The notes beneath the pieces are model-generated. The model made no database searches. It was given only the letters and a program-made list of their open reading frames with translations, and was not told where the DNA came from. The translations under genes were made by a program, and so were the position numbers. From Chitinophagaceae bacterium (lineage in GTDB: Bacteria > Bacteroidota > Bacteroidia > Chitinophagales > Chitinophagaceae), in the NCBI GenBank assembly GCA_016721385.1, contig JADKIE010000002.1:186001-250000 (forward strand): a stretch of 64,000 nucleotides of DNA. Direction: 5' to 3'. Of this stretch, positions 17,561 through 26,662 are shown piece by piece. Every line of letters begins with the position of its first letter. The first letter of the stretch is position 1.

Positions 17561-18240
17561 TAATTCCTTATCCAATATTTAATTCCATTTTCGGTAAATA
17601 TTGGGCGGCCGGTTTTAAAATTACCACTGTAATTTTCGAAAGAAGAATAGTAAGTGATGATATTATTATTAATGCTTTTAACTTTTCCCCGGTAGGCCTT
17701 ATCTTCAAATGAACTATAATAGGCAAGTGTTGTGGTACCAACTGTTTTTAATTTACCTCTTAAGCCTTCGTTTTCGTAAGAGGCATACCAAGTTATATTT
17801 TGTTGCCCCAAAGTTTTTATATTGCCTTTTACGGCAGCATCTTCATACGCTAAAAAATAATCAATATTTATAGAGCCTATTGCCTTAAGTTTTCCTTTAA
17901 GTATTTCGTTTTCGTAAGATGGATAATAGGTGAGCAAGGTTTTTCCAATATATTTTACTTTGCCCCGTAACGCTTCATCATCGTTTTGAGTGTAATACTC
18001 TACCCTGCCAACATACGCATCCAATAAATCGTTGTAGTTTTCTTTGCACACCTCGTACCTGTCGTAACCCCATTTTGTAATATTGCCGTCTTTAGTCAAA
18101 TACACTTTTACATTTTCATCAAGCCCAATAATAAAAGCATCTGCATTACCTTTTCCGTTAATTGTAATTTGGGCAATTTTTTGACTATAGCCTATTACAA
18201 AAATAAATACTGCTGTTATGGTTGTAATCCAATTTTTCAT
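17557..18240 (-). CDS. secreted protein of five to six tandem about 24-residue repeats
   Basis: Not a family I recognise. A signal peptide (about residues 1-19, MKNWITTITAVFIFVIGYSQ) is followed by an N-terminal part of about 60 residues. Then an array of repeats of about 24 residues follows the pattern x-YY-x-S-[YF]-E-[ND]-x-x-x-[RK]-G-K-[LV]-K-x-[IV]-G. Examples are TYYPSYENEILKGKLKAIG and AYYSSFEDKAYRGKVKSI. Regular short YYxSYE repeats suggest a beta-solenoid or MORN-like surface. The protein is probably periplasmic or outer-membrane exposed. No sorting tail. It converges on the tautomerase gene, with a 4-nt overlap. Confidence 0.7.
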   Translation of the reverse strand: MKNWITTITAVFIFVIGYSQKIAQITINGKGNADAFIIGLDENVKVYLTKDGNITKWGYDRYEVCKENYNDLLDAYVGRVEYYTQNDDEALRGKVKYIGKTLLTYYPSYENEILKGKLKAIGSINIDYFLAYEDAAVKGNIKTLGQQNITWYASYENEGLRGKLKTVGTTTLAYYSSFEDKAYRGKVKSINNNIITYYSSFENYSGNFKTGRPIFTENGIKYWIRNY

Positions 18241-18426
18241 TTTTACCAGATAATACTATTTATATATAAAGTTAAGCTAAATTATTTTAAATCCGATTTT
18301 TAACATGTTAAAATTATCAAGCTATCCTCTTTAATTGGAAAGGTATTCCTTATAAATAAGTGCTAACTTTAAAGAAATATTTTCTGCCGGGCAGTTGCAT
18401 TGGCGTAAGATATTTGCTTTAATAAA

Positions 18427-19698
18427 ATGACCGTTAAAAAAAATAAGCCGGCAAAATTTTTACGCTTTTGGAAACTACTTGGGCCTGGTTTAGTAACCGG
18501 CGCCAGTGACGATGACCCTTCCGGCATTGCTACTTATTCTCAAGCTGGTGCAGCTTTTGGCCTTTCTACTTTATGGACATCAATAGTTGCTTTTCCGCTA
18601 ATGGCTTCTATACAGCAAATGTGTGCCCGAATTGGTTTGGTTACTTCACAAGGCTTAACAGGTACGCTAAAAAAGCATTACCCAAAACCGGTTTTGTACC
18701 TAATGTTGTTGTTTAGTTTTCCGGCAATAATACTAAACATTGGTGCCGATATTGCAGGAATGGGTGCTGTGGGTAATTTACTTTTCCCATCTATAGATGC
18801 CACTTATTTTAGTGTGGTTTTTACCGTTGTGCTTTTGGGCTTAATTATATATTTGCCTTATGTAAAAATTGCATCAGCGTTAAAATATTTATGCATAGTT
18901 ATGCTGGTATATTTTATTGTTCCCTTTTTATATGTGCAAGATTTTAGAGCAATTTTAAAAAATACTTTTATCCCAACTATAAAATTTGATAAAGATTTTA
19001 TAGCTATATTGGTTGGCATCTTAGGTACTACTATATCGCCTTATTTATTTTTTTGGCAGGCATCGGTAGAGGTGGAAGAAATGCGCCATAAGAAAAAACA
19101 TTTAATGGTAAATAAAAAAATTATCCATGAAATGAAGCAGGATGTGGATTTTGGAATGACATTTTCGGGCATGGTTATGTATTTCATTATCCTTACAACC
19201 GGTACGGTTTTGTTTAATGGTGGTGTGCATCAAATAGATACCGTAGAGCAGGCTGCCAGTGCATTAAAACCACTTGCCGGTAAAATGGCTTATTTACTTT
19301 TTGCCATTGGAGTAATTGGCACAGGGTTAATTGCTATACCGGTTTTAAGCGGTTCGGTATCGTACATTTTTGCCGAAACATTTGGTTGGGAGCAAGGCCT
19401 CGATAAAAAATTTCATGAAGCAAAAGGGTTTTATGTAATTATTGCTATATCACTAATTCTGGGTTTATCTATAAACTATATTGGTATTTCGCCCATTAAA
19501 GCGTTAATATATACGGCAATACTTTATGGCATAACTGCGCCGGTTTTAATTGCCATTATTCTGCATATCTCAAATAACAAAAAAATAATGGGCAAGTTTG
19601 TAAACAGCCGTACTACAAATATTTTAGGAGCAATTGCGTTACTTATAATGACAGTTGCCGCAGTTGCTTTAATTTATTTGCAACTAACAAGTAAATAA
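18427..19698 (+). CDS. Nramp-superfamily metal transporter, divergent binding motifs
   Basis: A polytopic inner-membrane protein of 423 residues and about 11 helices, in the Nramp (SLC11) fold. The first helix region reads LLGPGLVTGASDDDPSGIAT, so the canonical metal-binding DPGN is replaced by DPSG. The helix-6 region reads TTISPYLFFWQASVEVEE in place of the canonical MPHN-type segment with its methionine ligand. Canonical Nramps move Mn2+ and Fe2+ with protons; loss of the methionine is associated with other ions such as Mg2+ in related subfamilies. Substrate is therefore uncertain. It lies 26 nt before the VanW-family gene. No metal-responsive operator is seen upstream. Confidence 0.83.
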   Translation: MTVKKNKPAKFLRFWKLLGPGLVTGASDDDPSGIATYSQAGAAFGLSTLWTSIVAFPLMASIQQMCARIGLVTSQGLTGTLKKHYPKPVLYLMLLFSFPAIILNIGADIAGMGAVGNLLFPSIDATYFSVVFTVVLLGLIIYLPYVKIASALKYLCIVMLVYFIVPFLYVQDFRAILKNTFIPTIKFDKDFIAILVGILGTTISPYLFFWQASVEVEEMRHKKKHLMVNKKIIHEMKQDVDFGMTFSGMVMYFIILTTGTVLFNGGVHQIDTVEQAASALKPLAGKMAYLLFAIGVIGTGLIAIPVLSGSVSYIFAETFGWEQGLDKKFHEAKGFYVIIAISLILGLSINYIGISPIKALIYTAILYGITAPVLIAIILHISNNKKIMGKFVNSRTTNILGAIALLIMTVAAVALIYLQLTSK

Positions 19699-19724
19699 AT
19701 TCTTTTTTTTATATTCACTTATAA

Positions 19725-20447
19725 ATGCCTTCTATAAAAGCCTACATTCCTCTTTCTGTAAAACAAAAATGTAAACAATTTTTGCGTAGTGTTGTTATGT
19801 TTATATCCGGCAAATATTTTATGCTGGCTAACAGCCACAATAAAGAAGATAATCTTTTCTGTGTAAAAGAAATTACACAAGCTTTAAAAAAAACACCAAC
19901 CTCGGCCTCAAAAAAACACAATTTATCTATAGCTATAAAGCAATTAAATAATGTTGTAATTAGGCCAAATCAAATTTTTTCATTTTGGCACTTGGTGGGT
20001 AATCCAACACAAAAAAAGGGTTACCAAAATAGCAGAGCAATTGTTAACAATGAACTAAAGCAAGAAATAGGGGGCGGCCTTTGCCAGTTAAGTGGATTGA
20101 TATATTATTTAGCCTTGCATGCTGGTATGCAAATAATAGAAAGGCACCATCATAGCATTGATATTTATACCGATAAAGAACGATTTACACCCTTGGGCAG
20201 TGATGCTACTGTTGCGTATGGATACAAAGATTTGCAGTTTAAAAATGTACAACCTTTTCCTATTTATTTACAATTTACCCTTACAGATAATTTATTAACC
20301 GGCCATTTTTTATCACCAAAATATATTGATGCGCTGGATATTAGGTTTTGCTACCAAAAAAATGATTTAACAACCCTTGTTACCACAAACATTTATCAGG
20401 CCGATATATTACTGCATACTTTTTGTGATGTTTATAAAAATATTTGA
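19725..20447 (+). CDS. VanW family protein
   Basis: A VanW-domain protein of 240 residues. VanW was named from glycopeptide-resistance clusters, where its function is unknown, and it is common outside them. The domain begins near residue 65 with LSIAIKQLNNVVIRPNQ, then SFWHLVGNPTQKKGYQNSRA and EIGGGLCQLSGLIYYLALH; the GGGLCQLS block is the family hallmark. A conserved HHHS follows. No signal peptide or helix is obvious. It probably forms a transcription unit with the upstream Nramp-like gene. There are no vanA/vanH/vanX-like neighbours, so I do not infer antibiotic resistance. Confidence 0.82.
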   Translation: MPSIKAYIPLSVKQKCKQFLRSVVMFISGKYFMLANSHNKEDNLFCVKEITQALKKTPTSASKKHNLSIAIKQLNNVVIRPNQIFSFWHLVGNPTQKKGYQNSRAIVNNELKQEIGGGLCQLSGLIYYLALHAGMQIIERHHHSIDIYTDKERFTPLGSDATVAYGYKDLQFKNVQPFPIYLQFTLTDNLLTGHFLSPKYIDALDIRFCYQKNDLTTLVTTNIYQADILLHTFCDVYKNI

Positions 20448-20460
20448 TTTAAAAAAATAC

Positions 20461-20496
20461 ACAATGTTGCAAAAAAACATATATTTGCAACATTGT
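20461..20496. promoter_or_regulatory. 13-bp inverted-repeat operator upstream of the TonB receptor
   Basis: ACAATGTTGCAAA (20461-20473) and TTTGCAACATTGT (20484-20496) are perfect inverted arms around a 10-bp spacer. The TATATTTG promoter element (20480-20487) overlaps spacer and right arm, so a bound dimer would occlude RNA polymerase. This is the geometry of a Fur/Zur-class repressor; the regulator itself is not in the window. Confidence 0.7.
20480..20487 (+). promoter_or_regulatory. TAnnTTTG promoter element of the TonB receptor gene
   Basis: TATATTTG is an exact -7 match inside the inverted repeat, 32 nt before the ATG at 20520. Confidence 0.55.
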
Positions 20497-20519
20497 TACA
20501 ATTAATAAATCATTATTTT

Positions 20520-22914
20520 ATGCGTAAATATGGCTTTTTAATAGCAGCCTTCTTAGTGTTACGAATTTTTGCAGTTGCCGGTACTATTTCTATTAAAGGT
20601 TCATTTACCGGAAAAATACTTTCAGCAACAGGCAAAGCCATAGACGGAGCTTCTATATATATTACCGACATTAAAGTTGGTACTTCCAGCGATATTAATG
20701 GCAATTTTTTGATAGGAAATATTCCCGAAGGAAAACATTTAATAGAAGTTTCTCATATTGGATACAATACCATTGCCGAGCTAGTTGATATTGTTGGTGA
20801 TACTAAAAAAGATTTTGTGCTAAGCGAAATGGTTGTAGAAAACAACAATGTTGTAGTAACCGGCGTAAGTAGCGCTACCACATTAAAAAAAATTCCGTTT
20901 TCGGTTGTTACCATACGTAAGCAAGATATTTTTCAGAACACATCAACCAAACTTAATAGAAAGTATTTCAAAAATTGGCGGTGTAGCAACTTTAGCATCA
21001 GGGCCTGCAATTTCTAAACCTGTAATTCGTGGCCTTGGTTACAACAGGGTGCTTACCATTAATGATGGTGTACGGCAAGAAGGGCAACAATGGGGAGATG
21101 AGCATGGTATTGAAATTGATGAAGCCAGTGTAAATAAAGTAGAATTATTAAAAGGCCCTGCCTCGTTAATTTATGGCAGCGATGCCATGGCCGGTGTATT
21201 AAATATTATTACAAACGTGCCGGTTGCTATTAACACCCTAAAAGGAAATGTAAGCAGTAATTATCAAACTAATAATCAATTACGTAGTGTAAACGCTACC
21301 GTTAGTGGTAATAAAAATGGTTTTAACTGGAATATTTATACCAGTAACAAAGCTGCTGCCGATTATAAAAACAAATACGATGGTTATGTTTATAATTCCA
21401 AATTTAAATAACATAATGTTGGCGGATATATTGGTTACAATGGTAAATGGGGATACAGTCATTTATTGTTAAGCAATTTTAATTTAAAAACCGGATTAGT
21501 AGAAGGAGAAAGAGATGTTGAAGGCTTTTTTATAAAACCGCTTGCCGGCGGAGGAAATACAAGAGCCACGACAATGGATTTTAAAACTACTACAGCCCAA
21601 ATACCTTTTCAACAAATTAAACATTTTAAAATTGCAAGCGACAATAGTTTTAAACTAAACAAAAACAGACTAACCGTAAATGCAGGTTTTCAGCAAAATA
21701 AAAGAGAAGAGTTTAGCAATATTGACGATATACATGAAACTGCCTTGTTTTTTGATTTAAAAACATTTACATACACAACTCAATTTCATTTTGCAGAAAT
21801 AAAGGGTTTTAAAACTTCCATTGGTGTTAACGGTATGCAACAAACAAATACCAATAAAGGAGTTGAGCAACTAATACCAGACTATAATTTATTTGATTTG
21901 GGCGGATATGTTTTTACACAAAAAACAATTAACAAAATTACGCTTAGTGGTGGTGTTAGGTACGACACCCAAAACTTAACTACAAAAGATTTATTAGATG
22001 GAACAATTGTAAAAGGCAATGCCTTTAAAAAAACATTCTCAAATGTATCGGGTAGTGCAGGATTAGCTGCACAAGCTACAGACAGGGTAAATCTTAAATT
22101 TAATATTGCCAGAGCTTTTAGAGCACCCAGCATACCAGAGCTTGCAAGCAACGGAGCACATGAAGGCACTACAAGATATGAGTACGGTAATATTAACCTT
22201 AAAAGTGAAACAAGCTTACAAGTAGATGGAAGTGTGGAGTATGCTACCGACCATATTTCTTTTGGGTTAAGCTTTTTTTATAATCATTTTAATAATTTTA
22301 TTTTTTACAGAAAACTGCAATCCGTTTTTGGAGCCGATTCGTTAGTTACCGTTAATGGAGATAACTTAACCGCTTTTAAATTTGATCAGAAAAACGCTTT
22401 ATTAACCGGCTTTGAAGCAATGCTTGATTTGCACCCACATCCGTTAGATTGGTTGCATATACAAAATACTTTTTCATTGGTTGATGGAAGATTTGCAAAC
22501 GCAATTGAAGGATCAAAAAACTTACCTTTTATTCCTGCACCACATTTAACCACTGAATTTAGAGGCAATTTTAAAAAAATAAATCCCTTTATAAAAGATT
22601 TATATGCTAAAATAGAATTGGATAACACGTTTACGCAAAACAAAATATTTACAGCATACAATACCGAAACAAAAACGAGTGGCTACAGTTTACTAAATAT
22701 TGGCTTAGGCGCAAATGTGGTTAATAAAAAAGGCAACACGGTACTAAGTATTGCCCTTAGTGGTTTAAACCTAACAAATGTTGCTTATCAAAATCATTTA
22801 AGCAGGTTAAAGTATGCAGCCGAAAATTTATCAACCGGTAGAATAGGTGTTTTTAATATGGGCAGAAATTATAGCATTAAAATAAATATACCTTTTAGTT
22901 ATACACTTAAATAA
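20520..22914 (+). pseudogene. TonB-dependent outer-membrane receptor, one frameshift and one in-frame stop
   Basis: An outer-membrane active importer for chelated metal or another nutrient, driven by TonB. The start at ATG 20520 gives a signal peptide (MRKYGFLIAAFLVLRIFAVA). A CarboxypepD_reg-like domain follows (GKAIDGASIYITDIKVGTSS, LIEVSHIGYNTIAE), then the plug (VIRGLGYNRVLTINDGVRQE, LLKGPASLIYGSDAMAGVL) and a beta-barrel ending FSYTLK. One extra A in the run 20949-20951 breaks the frame at STNLIESISKIGG. A TAA at 21409-21411 interrupts the same frame after YVYNSKFK, where GAA would continue normally. About 795 residues repaired. Two different lesions make true decay more credible here than elsewhere. 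The operator upstream suggests metal control. Confidence 0.85.
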
Positions 22915-22928
22915 TTTACCTTCAATTA

Positions 22929-23524
22929 ATGAAGAGAGTTATTTGTATATGGCAAGTTTTCTTGTGTCACATGCAAGTATTGCACAAAATGCGGATATTA
23001 ATATTGCAAAAGCAATAAACCAAAATGAAACAGCATTTAAAAATAGTTATGCAAAATTTTGTTCTAAAACTACTACCTCATTTAGTTTTGCTTCGCCGCT
23101 AACCATTTTATCTGTTGGGTTAATTACAAAAAATAAAGCACTGCAAAAAGATGCAATTTATATAGCGGGCTCCTATGTAGCAAGTACAATTGTAACACAA
23201 GCTGCAAAACATATAATTCAACGAGAGAGGCCTTACCAAAAGTATAATTTCATAACACAACGTACCAACGCAGATGCAAATACATCTATGCCAAGTGGGC
23301 ATACCAGTGCCGCATTTTGCATGGCAACATCGCTAAGTTTACGTTACAAAAAATGGTATATAATTGTGCCTGCATATTTATATGCCGGTAGTGTAGCGTG
23401 GGCACGTATGTATCAGGGTGTGCATTACCCCAGCGATGTTTTTATTGGCGCATTAATTGGTGCCGGAAGTGCCTGGGCCGGTTTAAAAATTCAACAACTC
23501 ATCAACAAAAAACATCGTAAATAA
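22929..23524 (+). CDS. PAP2-family phosphatase (one frameshift in the signal peptide)
   Basis: A type 2 phosphatidic acid phosphatase-like membrane or exported protein. The three signature motifs are present: KHIIQRERPYQK (KxxxxxxRP), MPSGHTSAAF (PSGH) and ARMYQGVHYPSD (Rx5HxxxD). Substrates could be lipid phosphates such as undecaprenyl pyrophosphate; this is not decidable here. The natural start is probably ATG 22929: adding one T in the run 22942-22944 joins MKRVI to LYMASFLVSHASIAQ, a good signal peptide. Without that, the frame opens only at 22943. It lies 15 nt after the TonB receptor on the same strand. Confidence 0.85.
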
Positions 23525-23537
23525 TTAATTAAAATTT

Positions 23538-23981
23538 ATGATAGACATTAATATTAACACACCTGCTTTATTATTTCCGGCAATTACGCTTTTAATGCTG
23601 GCATATACTAATAGGTTTTTATCGCTGGCATCGCTTGTACGTAAATTGCACATAGAGTATATAAAAGGCCAAAAAGAAAAAAACATTTTACTGCAAATAA
23701 AAAATATACGAAGCCGCTTAAATTTAATACGTTACATGCAAGGCTTGGGTATTTTAAGCTTTTTGTGTTGTGTATTATGTATGTATGCCATTTTTAGGGG
23801 TTGGCCCAATTTATCGCACTGGATTTTTGCTGCAAGCCTTATTTTTTTGCTGGCATCTATTATTTTATCTCTATTAGAAATAAATAAAAGCACAAAGGCC
23901 ATTGAGCTGGAGTTAAGCGATATTGAAGAATTAGACAGGCAGAATATCTTTACCGATATTTTTACAATGGATAACAATTAA
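23538..23981 (+). CDS. DUF2721 family membrane protein
   Basis: A 147-residue membrane protein of unknown function. DUF2721 proteins start with a helix containing [IN]TPALLFPA, seen here as NTPALLFPAITLLMLAYTNR. A charged stretch follows (residues 35-62), then two close helices (about 70-90 and 95-117) and an acidic tail. It starts 14 nt after the PAP2 gene, probably in the same transcript. Its stop is 1 nt from the end of the convergent DUF983 gene. Confidence 0.8.
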   Translation: MIDININTPALLFPAITLLMLAYTNRFLSLASLVRKLHIEYIKGQKEKNILLQIKNIRSRLNLIRYMQGLGILSFLCCVLCMYAIFRGWPNLSHWIFAASLIFLLASIILSLLEINKSTKAIELELSDIEELDRQNIFTDIFTMDNN

Positions 23982-23982
23982 C

Positions 23983-24420
23983 TTAATAATCAAATATTTT
24001 AGGGCTGTTTTTTTTATACTCCTTATCATACCTTATAAAAAGTATAAATATACTGCACGGCTTAACCGCATTAGCCAGGGTTGTAATAAAACAATAAGTG
24101 CAATGTTTAAAACCAAGCCAATAAAAATTTGTTATCTTTAATACTTATACCAATAAAATTAGCCAAACAATAAATGTAAATGCAGAAAAAGCAACCGTAA
24201 GTGCATAACTAACGTATCCGGTACCATACCAAAAGCCGGTTTCCAACTCATATTTTTGAGCACAATGTGGGCATTCTTCGTACATATCAAATATATGGCT
24301 CAATGTTAATTTTCGATAAGGGTTGCTGTCCTTAAACATTGGCCCTCTGCGGCATCTGGGGCATTTCATTGTACCAACACTCCAAAAATAATTTGGCTTA
24401 GGCATAGATGGATAACTCAT
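23983..24420 (-). pseudogene. DUF983 family protein, three frameshifts in the C-terminal half
   Basis: DUF983 proteins are small membrane proteins with an N-terminal zinc-ribbon-like cysteine set. Here MKCPRCRRGPMF and EECPHCAQKYELETGFWYG supply CxxC pairs and the family's ELETGFWYG-type motif. The first frame ends after 91 residues. Repairing indels at about 24150 (one G), 24124-24131 (one A) and 24037-24041 (one T) restores GISIKDNK, LNIALIVLLQPWLMRLSRA and RYDKEYKKNSPKIFDY. This brings the protein to the usual length of about 145. A TATCTTCG element ends 4 nt before the ATG. Function unknown. Confidence 0.78.
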
Positions 24421-24424
24421 GCTG

Positions 24425-24432
24425 CGAAGATA
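24425..24432 (-). promoter_or_regulatory. near-consensus -7 element of the DUF983 gene
   Basis: TATCTTCG is one base from TAnnTTTG and ends 4 nt before the ATG, the same offset as at 37180, 46886 and 60074. Confidence 0.35.
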
Positions 24433-24436
24433 ATTT

Positions 24437-24694
24437 TTATTTACCGAACTTAAATTTAAAATACAGCAACACTAAACTCATTATCAATACCATACTGTTG
24501 GTATAAATAATGGCTGCATCTTTTACCAACAAGCCATAAGTAAGCCACATGGTTACACCCAAAATAAGCAGCAATAACATTTGTAACGACAAATCTTTAG
24601 CCGATTTTGTTTTCCAAATATGAATTACCTGTGGCAAAAAAGTAATTGAAGTTATTGTGCCGGCGGCTAAGCCTAAAATTTGAATAGCAGTCAT
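24437..24694 (-). CDS. SemiSWEET-type sugar transporter
   Basis: An 85-residue three-helix PQ-loop membrane protein. SemiSWEETs dimerise to form a facilitative sugar transporter. The hallmark is TSITFLPQVIHIWKTKSAKD with the PQ pair in helix 1. Helix 2 (LLLLILGVTMWLTYGLL) and helix 3 (IIYTNSMVLIMSLVLLYF) follow, and the LTYG and N residues are typical. The ATG at 24692-24694 gives the compact family length; the open frame extends 31 codons further into the ABC transporter gene, but that part does not belong to the family. It lies 10 nt behind the ABC transporter gene and 16 nt before the DUF983 start. Confidence 0.87.
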   Translation of the reverse strand: MTAIQILGLAAGTITSITFLPQVIHIWKTKSAKDLSLQMLLLLILGVTMWLTYGLLVKDAAIIYTNSMVLIMSLVLLYFKFKFGK

Positions 24695-24704
24695 ATTTAT
24701 TTTT

Positions 24705-26483
24705 TTATTGAAGTTGTTTTTTTCTTTCGCCAATTTGCTGGCGCCACATGGCATAATACAACCCTTTTTCTGCAAGTAAATTTTCATGTGTTCCTGTTTC
24801 CACTACATCGCCTTTTTCCAACACATAAATTCTATCGGCATGCATAATAGTGCTTAACCTGTGAGCAATTAATATGGTTATTTGTTCTTTTTGAGAAGAT
24901 ATTTCCCGGATGGTATTTGTTATTTCTTCTTCTGTTAATGAATCTAAAGCGCTGGTGGCTTCATCAAAAATTAATAAATGTGGTTGGCGTAATAATGCTC
25001 TGGCAATAGATAGTCTTTGTTTTTCGCCACCGCTTAGTTTTAATCCGCCTTCCCCAATAATCGTATCTAATCCTTTCTCAGCTCTTTGCAATAAATTAGT
25101 GCAACTTGCTTTGTTTAATACATCGTTTAGCAAAACATCATTTGCCGATGGGTTTACAAACAACAGATTTTCTTTTATTGTGCCGCTAAACAGGTTGGTA
25201 TCTTGTGTAACAAAACCAATTTGCTTACGTAAATCATCAAAATGAATTTCGTTTTCGTCCAAATTGTTGTACAATATCTTTCCTTCATTTGGCCTGTATA
25301 AACCTACTAATAATTTCATTAAGGTAGATTTTCCACTACCGCTTGGGCCAACAAAAGCAATAGTTTCGCCCTGACTAACATTAAAATTAATATTGTCAAT
25401 AGCTTTATGTGTAGCCGTTTTATGTTTAAACGAAACATTATTAAATGCCAGCGTTTGTATACTACCCAAATGTTTTGGATTTGTTGGCACTAGTTCCGGA
25501 GTTTTTTGCATTAGGTTATGAAAATTATTTAACGATGCTTCTGCTTCCCGGTACGAAAGAATAATATTTCCGATTTCTTGCAAAGGGCCAAAAATAAAAA
25601 AGGAATAAAATAACAAGGAAATATATTGCCCCGGTGTAATTAATGTGTCGTAAATAAGCAACAATAATATAAAAACAATTGCCTGACGCAATAAGTTTAC
25701 AAATGTGCCTTGTATAAAACTTAAACTTCTAAGTTTTTTTACTTTAGTAAGTTCCAGCCCAAGAATTTTAAATGTATTTTTATTTAATCGGCCAACCTCC
25801 TGATTGGTAAGTCCCAAACTTTTTACTAATTCAATATTTCGTAAGCTTTCTGTTGTGCTGCCTGCCAATGCTGTGGTTTCTTTTACAATTGTTTTTTGTA
25901 CAACTTTAATTTTTTTGCTTAATACACTTATTAAAATACTCAATAAAGCAGCGCCGCCAATATAAACAAAAGGAATGCTCCAATGAATTCTAAACGCAAA
26001 TATGATTACAAAGATTAGGCCTATGAAAACGCCGAACAAAATATTAATAAATGCCGAAATAAATTTTTCGCAATCTGTTCTTACTTTATTTAAAATAGAC
26101 AAGGTTTCGCCACTTCGTTGATCTTCAAATTCCTGAAAAGGTAGTTTAAGACTATGTGCTAACCCGTCTGTAAAAATTTTTGCCCCAAATTTTTGTATAA
26201 CTACACTACTAAAGTAATCCTGAAAGGCTTTGGCAATACGAGTTATCATTGCTACGCCAATTAAAATACCCAACATACCTACGGTTCCCCAAATAAATTC
26301 TGACTTTGTTCTGGGGAATTTTCCGGCAACATCATAGGTTAATGGATGAGTAATAAATTTATCAAACAGCTTACCGGCAAAGTATGGATCAAGCAACGAA
26401 AAACATTGGTTAACAGCCGCTAAAAACAACGACAAAATAACCAGCCACTTATAAGGCTTTAAATATTGCAATAAAATTTTCAT
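24705..26483 (-). CDS. ABC exporter, fused permease-ATPase (MsbA/multidrug type)
   Basis: A 592-residue half-transporter that works as a homodimer in the inner membrane. Six helices span about residues 15-310. The ATPase domain has Walker A FVGPSGSGKSTLMKLLVGLY (near 377), the signature LSGGEKQRLSIARALL, Walker B LLIFDEATSALD and the switch ILIAHRLSTIMHADR. The substrate (lipid or drug) cannot be read from sequence. A TATTTTTG promoter element ends 13 nt before the ATG. The downstream semiSWEET gene may be co-transcribed. No defect seen. Confidence 0.92.
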   Translation of the reverse strand: MKILLQYLKPYKWLVILSLFLAAVNQCFSLLDPYFAGKLFDKFITHPLTYDVAGKFPRTKSEFIWGTVGMLGILIGVAMITRIAKAFQDYFSSVVIQKFGAKIFTDGLAHSLKLPFQEFEDQRSGETLSILNKVRTDCEKFISAFINILFGVFIGLIFVIIFAFRIHWSIPFVYIGGAALLSILISVLSKKIKVVQKTIVKETTALAGSTTESLRNIELVKSLGLTNQEVGRLNKNTFKILGLELTKVKKLRSLSFIQGTFVNLLRQAIVFILLLLIYDTLITPGQYISLLFYSFFIFGPLQEIGNIILSYREAEASLNNFHNLMQKTPELVPTNPKHLGSIQTLAFNNVSFKHKTATHKAIDNINFNVSQGETIAFVGPSGSGKSTLMKLLVGLYRPNEGKILYNNLDENEIHFDDLRKQIGFVTQDTNLFSGTIKENLLFVNPSANDVLLNDVLNKASCTNLLQRAEKGLDTIIGEGGLKLSGGEKQRLSIARALLRQPHLLIFDEATSALDSLTEEEITNTIREISSQKEQITILIAHRLSTIMHADRIYVLEKGDVVETGTHENLLAEKGLYYAMWRQQIGERKKQLQ

Positions 26484-26496
26484 AAAAAAAATTTAG

Positions 26497-26504
26497 CAAA
26501 AATA
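26497..26504 (-). promoter_or_regulatory. TAnnTTTG promoter element of the ABC exporter
   Basis: TATTTTTG, exact -7 match, 13 nt upstream of the ATG. Confidence 0.45.
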
Positions 26505-26609
26505 CATCGAATAATATCAATGTATAAATTTATTATACCGATTATACAAATTATATAGTCCAATTTCGACTTCGTCTTATTGTACTATTAATTTGTTATA
26601 TCGGCATTA

Positions 26610-26660
26610 CCATTGTAAAATTATTAAATAGCTTTAAAGCTATTTAATAATTACAATTGG
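26610..26660. terminator. long palindrome downstream of yifB
   Basis: AATTATTAAATAGCTTT (26619-26635) pairs perfectly with AAAGCTATTTAATAATT (26636-26652). Pairing extends imperfectly to CCATTGTAA / TTACAATTGG. It begins 3 nt after the yifB stop and is very AT-rich. It may terminate yifB, or be a cruciform or protein site; no T tract follows. Confidence 0.5.
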
Positions 26661-26662
26661 TA

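Noticed and set aside
18427..20447. Vancomycin-resistance cluster around the VanW protein
   Set aside because: None of vanR, vanS, vanH, vanA or vanX is present; isolated VanW proteins are common.
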